A stretch of DNA of 11,284 nucleotides, from positions 1 through 11,284 of the forward strand of contig JBBRLG010000214.1 of assembly GCA_038231495.1 (NCBI GenBank), read 5' to 3'. Under the pieces are notes generated by a model. It did no database searches, was not told where the DNA came from, and saw only the letters and a list, made by a program, of their open reading frames with translations. This DNA comes from JBBRLG01 sp038231495 (GTDB lineage Bacteria; Planctomycetota; Planctomycetia; Gemmatales; Gemmataceae). Shown here piece after piece: positions 8,982 to 11,284 of the stretch; the stretch's first letter is position 1; every line of letters starts with the position of its first letter. Both the position numbers and the translations under genes were made by a program.

Positions 8982-9013
8982 CTCTCGCTACGCTTCGTGA
9001 AGCGTAGCGAGAG
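8982..9013. promoter_or_regulatory. perfect 14-bp-arm palindrome, candidate operator
   Basis: Arms 8982-8995 (CTCTCGCTACGCTT) and 9000-9013 are perfect reverse complements with a 4-nt centre CGTG. The element overlaps the inferred -10 and transcription start of the leftward three-gene operon, so a dimeric repressor could occlude the promoter there. Alternatively it forms a hairpin in an RNA, or is a dispersed palindromic repeat. There is no T tract on either side to make it a classical terminator. Confidence 0.55.
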
Positions 9014-9029
9014 ATACCAAACTTGTCAA
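9001..9029 (-). promoter_or_regulatory. candidate promoter of the DUF6941-unknown-HEPN operon
   Basis: Read on the minus strand, a consensus -35 TTGACA (9024-9029) is followed after exactly 17 nt by TACGCT (9001-9006), a 3/6 match to the -10 consensus. Transcription would begin around 8994, about 70 nt before the DUF6941-like ATG. The -10 is weak, so activity is unproven, but the -35 and spacing are ideal. Confidence 0.45.
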
Positions 9030-9135
9030 TCTGTGCTATTTTGTATACTTCTTTTGTTGCGATTTCCTCTCTCGCCTTCCGCCCGCCGGCCCTGTACCCT
9101 TCACGGAGGAGCCTGGTCTTCATGGAGGATGAACG

Positions 9136-9204
9136 ATGGACGCGGCGTTGAAGGAGCAAAGACCTTCCGTGGCTTCTCGTCTTTGGGCGCGGCCGAACCC
9201 GTGA
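9136..9204 (+). CDS. possible 22-aa upstream ORF before metG
   Basis: ATG at 9136 follows GGAGGA (9124-9129) at 6-nt spacing. The frame encodes a basic 22-residue peptide starting MDAALKEQRPSV and stops at TGA 9202-9204, 63 nt before the metG start. It would be transcribed with metG only if a promoter upstream of it is used; the nearer candidate promoter (9201-9229) would exclude it. Support is the ribosome binding site only. Confidence 0.25.
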   Translation: MDAALKEQRPSVASRLWARPNP

Positions 9205-9229
9205 CCGCTACCTCCCCTCCTGCTATAGA
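9201..9229 (+). promoter_or_regulatory. candidate metG promoter
   Basis: GTGACC (9201-9206, 4/6 to the -35 consensus), a 17-nt spacer and TATAGA (9224-9229, 4/6 to the -10 consensus) would start transcription near 9236, leaving a leader of about 32 nt. A second, more distant possibility is TTGTCA (9023-9028) with TATACT (9044-9049), whose spacer is only 15 nt. Confidence 0.4.
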
Positions 9230-9267
9230 ATAGGTGTTCGCCCCCCCTCGTGAGGAGTGCCGTAGCC

Positions 9268-10848
9268 GTGGACGCATTGCCGCCTTTCTTCCTGACCACT
9301 GCCATCGACTACCCCAACAGCCGGCCGCACATCGGCACCGCCTTCGAGAAGATCGGCGCCGATGTCCAGGCGCGCTACCGCCGCATGGAAGGCTTCGACG
9401 TCTTCTTCCTCATGGGCAACGACGAGAACACCAACAAGGTCGCCGGCGAGGCGGCCAAGCAGGACCGCGACGTGCAGCAATACTGCGACGACATGGCCGG
9501 CCAGTTCCGCGCCGTCTGGGACGCCCTCGACATCAGCTACGACACGTTCATCCAGACCAGCCACCAACGGCACAAGCAGTGTTGCCGGAAGTTCATCCAG
9601 AAGGTGTACGACAACGGCTACATCTATAAAGGGACCTTTGAAGGCTGGTATTGCGACGGCTGCGAGGCGTTCAAGACCGAGCAGGATTACGACAAGGACG
9701 GCGGCATTTGCCCCAACCACAAAACCGGCTATAGCCGCCGTAGCGAGCCGTGCTACCTGTTCAAGCTGTCGGCGTTTCAGGAGCGCGTGGCGGCTTACAT
9801 TGAAGAGAACCCCGACTTCATCCAGCCCGAAACCCGGCGGAACGAGATCGTCAGCCTGATCCGGACGGAAGGGTTGCGCGACGTAAACATCAGCCGGCTG
9901 CGGCAGAAGTGGGGCATCCCGATTCCGTTCGAGGAGGAGTACGTCATCTACGTGTGGTTCGACGCGCTGCTGACGTACATCACCGGCATCGGCTACGGCG
10001 ACGACGAGGCCACGTTCCGCAAATACTGGCCGGCGGCGGTGCATTTCATCGGCAAGGACATCACGCGGTTTCACTGCGCCCTGTGGCCGGCCATGCTCTG
10101 GGCCGCCGGCGAGGAGGCGCCGAAGAAGGTGTTCGCCCACGGCTTCGTCTACATCGACAAAAACAAGATCGGCAAATCGACGTTGAAAGACCCGGTCCTG
10201 AGCAAGATCGTCGATCCGATGGAGTTGATCACGCAGTTTAGCGCGGAATCGTTCCGCTATTACTTCATGCGCGAATGTCCGTTCCCCGGCGACGGCGACT
10301 TCACGCTGCAGCGCTTCGCGGAGTTGTACAACGCCGACCTGGCGAACAACCTCGGCAACCTGTACAGCCGCGTGGCCCGGCTGGTCAGCCAGAATTACGA
10401 CAACCACCTGGGCGACGCCGCAGCGGCTGCGGCCGGCGTGATCTACGCGGAGACCGACCTGGCAACGACGGTGCAGCAAGTGCAGGCGCACGTCGAGGCG
10501 TGTCAGTACAGCCTGGCGCTGCAAAAGATTTGGTTGCAGATCCTGAACCCGACGAACCAGTACACGGACAAGACGGAGCCGTGGAAGCTGGTGAAGACGG
10601 ACAAGGAAGCGGCGCGGCGGGCGTTGTGCGACCTGGTAGAGCAGTTGCGCGTCGTGTCGATCTTGCTGAAACCGTTCTTGCCGCGCTCGGCGGAGACGAT
10701 CTATAAGAGTTTCAATTTCGCCCAGCCGTGGGAGCAGGTGCGTTACGCGGACGCCTGGGGCCGGCCGCGTGAGACGAAGGATTTGCGCCTGGTCGCAACG
10801 CTGGAGGGCGGCAAGGCGAAGCCGTTGTTTCCGCGGATTAGCGTATGA
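9268..10848 (+). CDS. metG: methionyl-tRNA synthetase
   Basis: A cytoplasmic class I aminoacyl-tRNA synthetase that charges tRNA-Met with methionine using ATP. The product has 526 residues. The catalytic Rossmann fold begins PPFFLTTAIDYPNSRPHIG, with the HIGH-type motif as H21-I-G-T. A single zinc knuckle is formed by C129-x2-C132 and C148-x2-H151. YVWFDALLTYITG and the HFIGKDITRFHC block are characteristic of MetRS. The KMSKS-type motif reads KIGKS (300-304), keeping both lysines and the serine. The helical anticodon-binding domain follows (LYNADLANNLGNLYSR). There is no C-terminal EMAP-like tRNA-binding domain. GTG at 9268 is preferred over GTG at 9250 because GAGGAG (9252-9257) lies 10 nt upstream. 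It is divergent from the HEPN cassette; a partial gene follows after 69 nt. Confidence 0.97.
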   Translation: MDALPPFFLTTAIDYPNSRPHIGTAFEKIGADVQARYRRMEGFDVFFLMGNDENTNKVAGEAAKQDRDVQQYCDDMAGQFRAVWDALDISYDTFIQTSHQRHKQCCRKFIQKVYDNGYIYKGTFEGWYCDGCEAFKTEQDYDKDGGICPNHKTGYSRRSEPCYLFKLSAFQERVAAYIEENPDFIQPETRRNEIVSLIRTEGLRDVNISRLRQKWGIPIPFEEEYVIYVWFDALLTYITGIGYGDDEATFRKYWPAAVHFIGKDITRFHCALWPAMLWAAGEEAPKKVFAHGFVYIDKNKIGKSTLKDPVLSKIVDPMELITQFSAESFRYYFMRECPFPGDGDFTLQRFAELYNADLANNLGNLYSRVARLVSQNYDNHLGDAAAAAAGVIYAETDLATTVQQVQAHVEACQYSLALQKIWLQILNPTNQYTDKTEPWKLVKTDKEAARRALCDLVEQLRVVSILLKPFLPRSAETIYKSFNFAQPWEQVRYADAWGRPRETKDLRLVATLEGGKAKPLFPRISV

Positions 10849-10917
10849 AGCCAGGATGACACCGCAGAAAGTGCCGAGCGAAAGCGGAAATCTCAAGCCG
10901 CCAGGGAGGACCGTCCG

Positions 10918-11284
10918 ATGGCTGACGAACCGGTTGCGTTGCGCGACTGGCACCGCCTCTTCGGCCTGCTTCTGATCGACTTCTTCACCGACTCGCCGTT
11001 TACCGTGGAACTCGAGCGCGACCTGTCGAAGCAGCAACAGTTCCTCGACGTAATCATCTTGCGCCGCAAGCGCGGGCGCATGACTGACCGGCTGCCCGAC
11101 GGGTTGGACGACCTGGTTGCGCACAACTTGATCACGTTCAAGTCGCACCACGAGGCGTTGGACGCCTGGGCCATGAAGGAGTTAATCGGCCACTCCGTCG
11201 CGTACCGTAAACTCGTCAGCCCGTCGCCGTCAGAGCTGTTGCCCGAGGACCATTTCCGGCTGTACGCGGTGTGCGCCCGCTTCC
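10918..11284 (+). CDS. partial hypothetical protein, possible PD-(D/E)XK-like
   Basis: This is the 5' part only (122 residues), cut by the window end. ATG at 10918 follows AGGGAGGA (10903-10910) at 7-nt spacing. The start DWHRLFGLLLIDFFT, then FTVELERDLSKQQQFLDVIILRR and HNLITFKSHHEALDAW, resembles from memory a group of uncharacterised proteins common in Gemmata-type planctomycetes. E31/E33, D44 (in LDVIIL) and K75 (in TFKS) have an order compatible with a PD-(D/E)XK nuclease-like core as in Rpn/transposase-associated proteins, but this is a fold guess. It lies 69 nt after metG in the same direction and has its own strong ribosome binding site; co-transcription is possible. The existence of the gene is well supported; the function is unknown. 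Confidence 0.78.
   Translation, partial: MADEPVALRDWHRLFGLLLIDFFTDSPFTVELERDLSKQQQFLDVIILRRKRGRMTDRLPDGLDDLVAHNLITFKSHHEALDAWAMKELIGHSVAYRKLVSPSPSELLPEDHFRLYAVCARF

Noticed and set aside
8982..9013. Rho-independent terminator
   Set aside because: No T tract follows the stem on either strand and no gene ends beside it; operator or repeat is the better reading.
8956..9159. 67-codon minus-strand frame upstream of the HEPN cassette
   Set aside because: It crosses the inferred promoter and the palindrome, its product is basic low-complexity, and I see no ribosome binding site or family feature.
9223..11151. 642-codon open frame on the minus strand
   Set aside because: It lies antisense to metG and the partial 3' gene, whose protein signatures are unmistakable. 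Its product is low-complexity and rich in Arg, Val, Leu and Asp, typical of a GC-rich antisense shadow.

Overview
This window is GC-rich bacterial DNA that most resembles a planctomycete of the Gemmata/Gemmataceae type. That placement is an inference. It rests on the protein style, a poly-C/poly-G palindromic repeat with a TTACGAA core, and a partial 3' gene of a type I associate from memory with that group. No rRNA, tRNA or CRISPR array is visible. The layout is a series of short, mostly independent transcription units rather than one large operon.

Left part (1-2930): a small secreted beta-rich protein ends at a perfect 27-bp terminator hairpin. It is followed by an MFS transporter of the anion:cation symporter type. 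The 3' end of the transporter gene runs into a palindromic C/G-rich repeat element that supplies its last codons. A two-cluster 4Fe-4S ferredoxin comes next.

Middle (2930-7530): an alpha/beta hydrolase lies on the minus strand, convergent with the ferredoxin. An intergenic region of about 550 bases follows, holding a helically phased array of TTCGGCGCTT repeats and a 13-codon small ORF with a perfect Shine-Dalgarno. Then comes a very large gene for a membrane-anchored sigma-54 activator: PDZ-like extracytoplasmic domain, about nine membrane helices, GAF, AAA+ and Fis-type HTH in one chain. It looks like a one-component route from membrane signal to sigma-54 transcription.

Right part (7530-11284): an AT-richer minus-strand operon of three tightly packed genes (a DUF6941-like protein, an unrecognised 180-aa protein and a HEPN/UPF0332-like protein) looks like a transferred accessory cassette. 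Its promoter is overlapped by a perfect 14-bp-arm palindrome. Divergent from it lies metG (methionyl-tRNA synthetase), followed by the 5' part of a gene for a planctomycete-type hypothetical protein with PD-(D/E)XK-like spacing of acidic and lysine residues.

The best candidates for something undescribed are the three-gene HEPN cassette with its palindromic operator, and the membrane-bound sigma-54 activator with the phased repeat array upstream of it.
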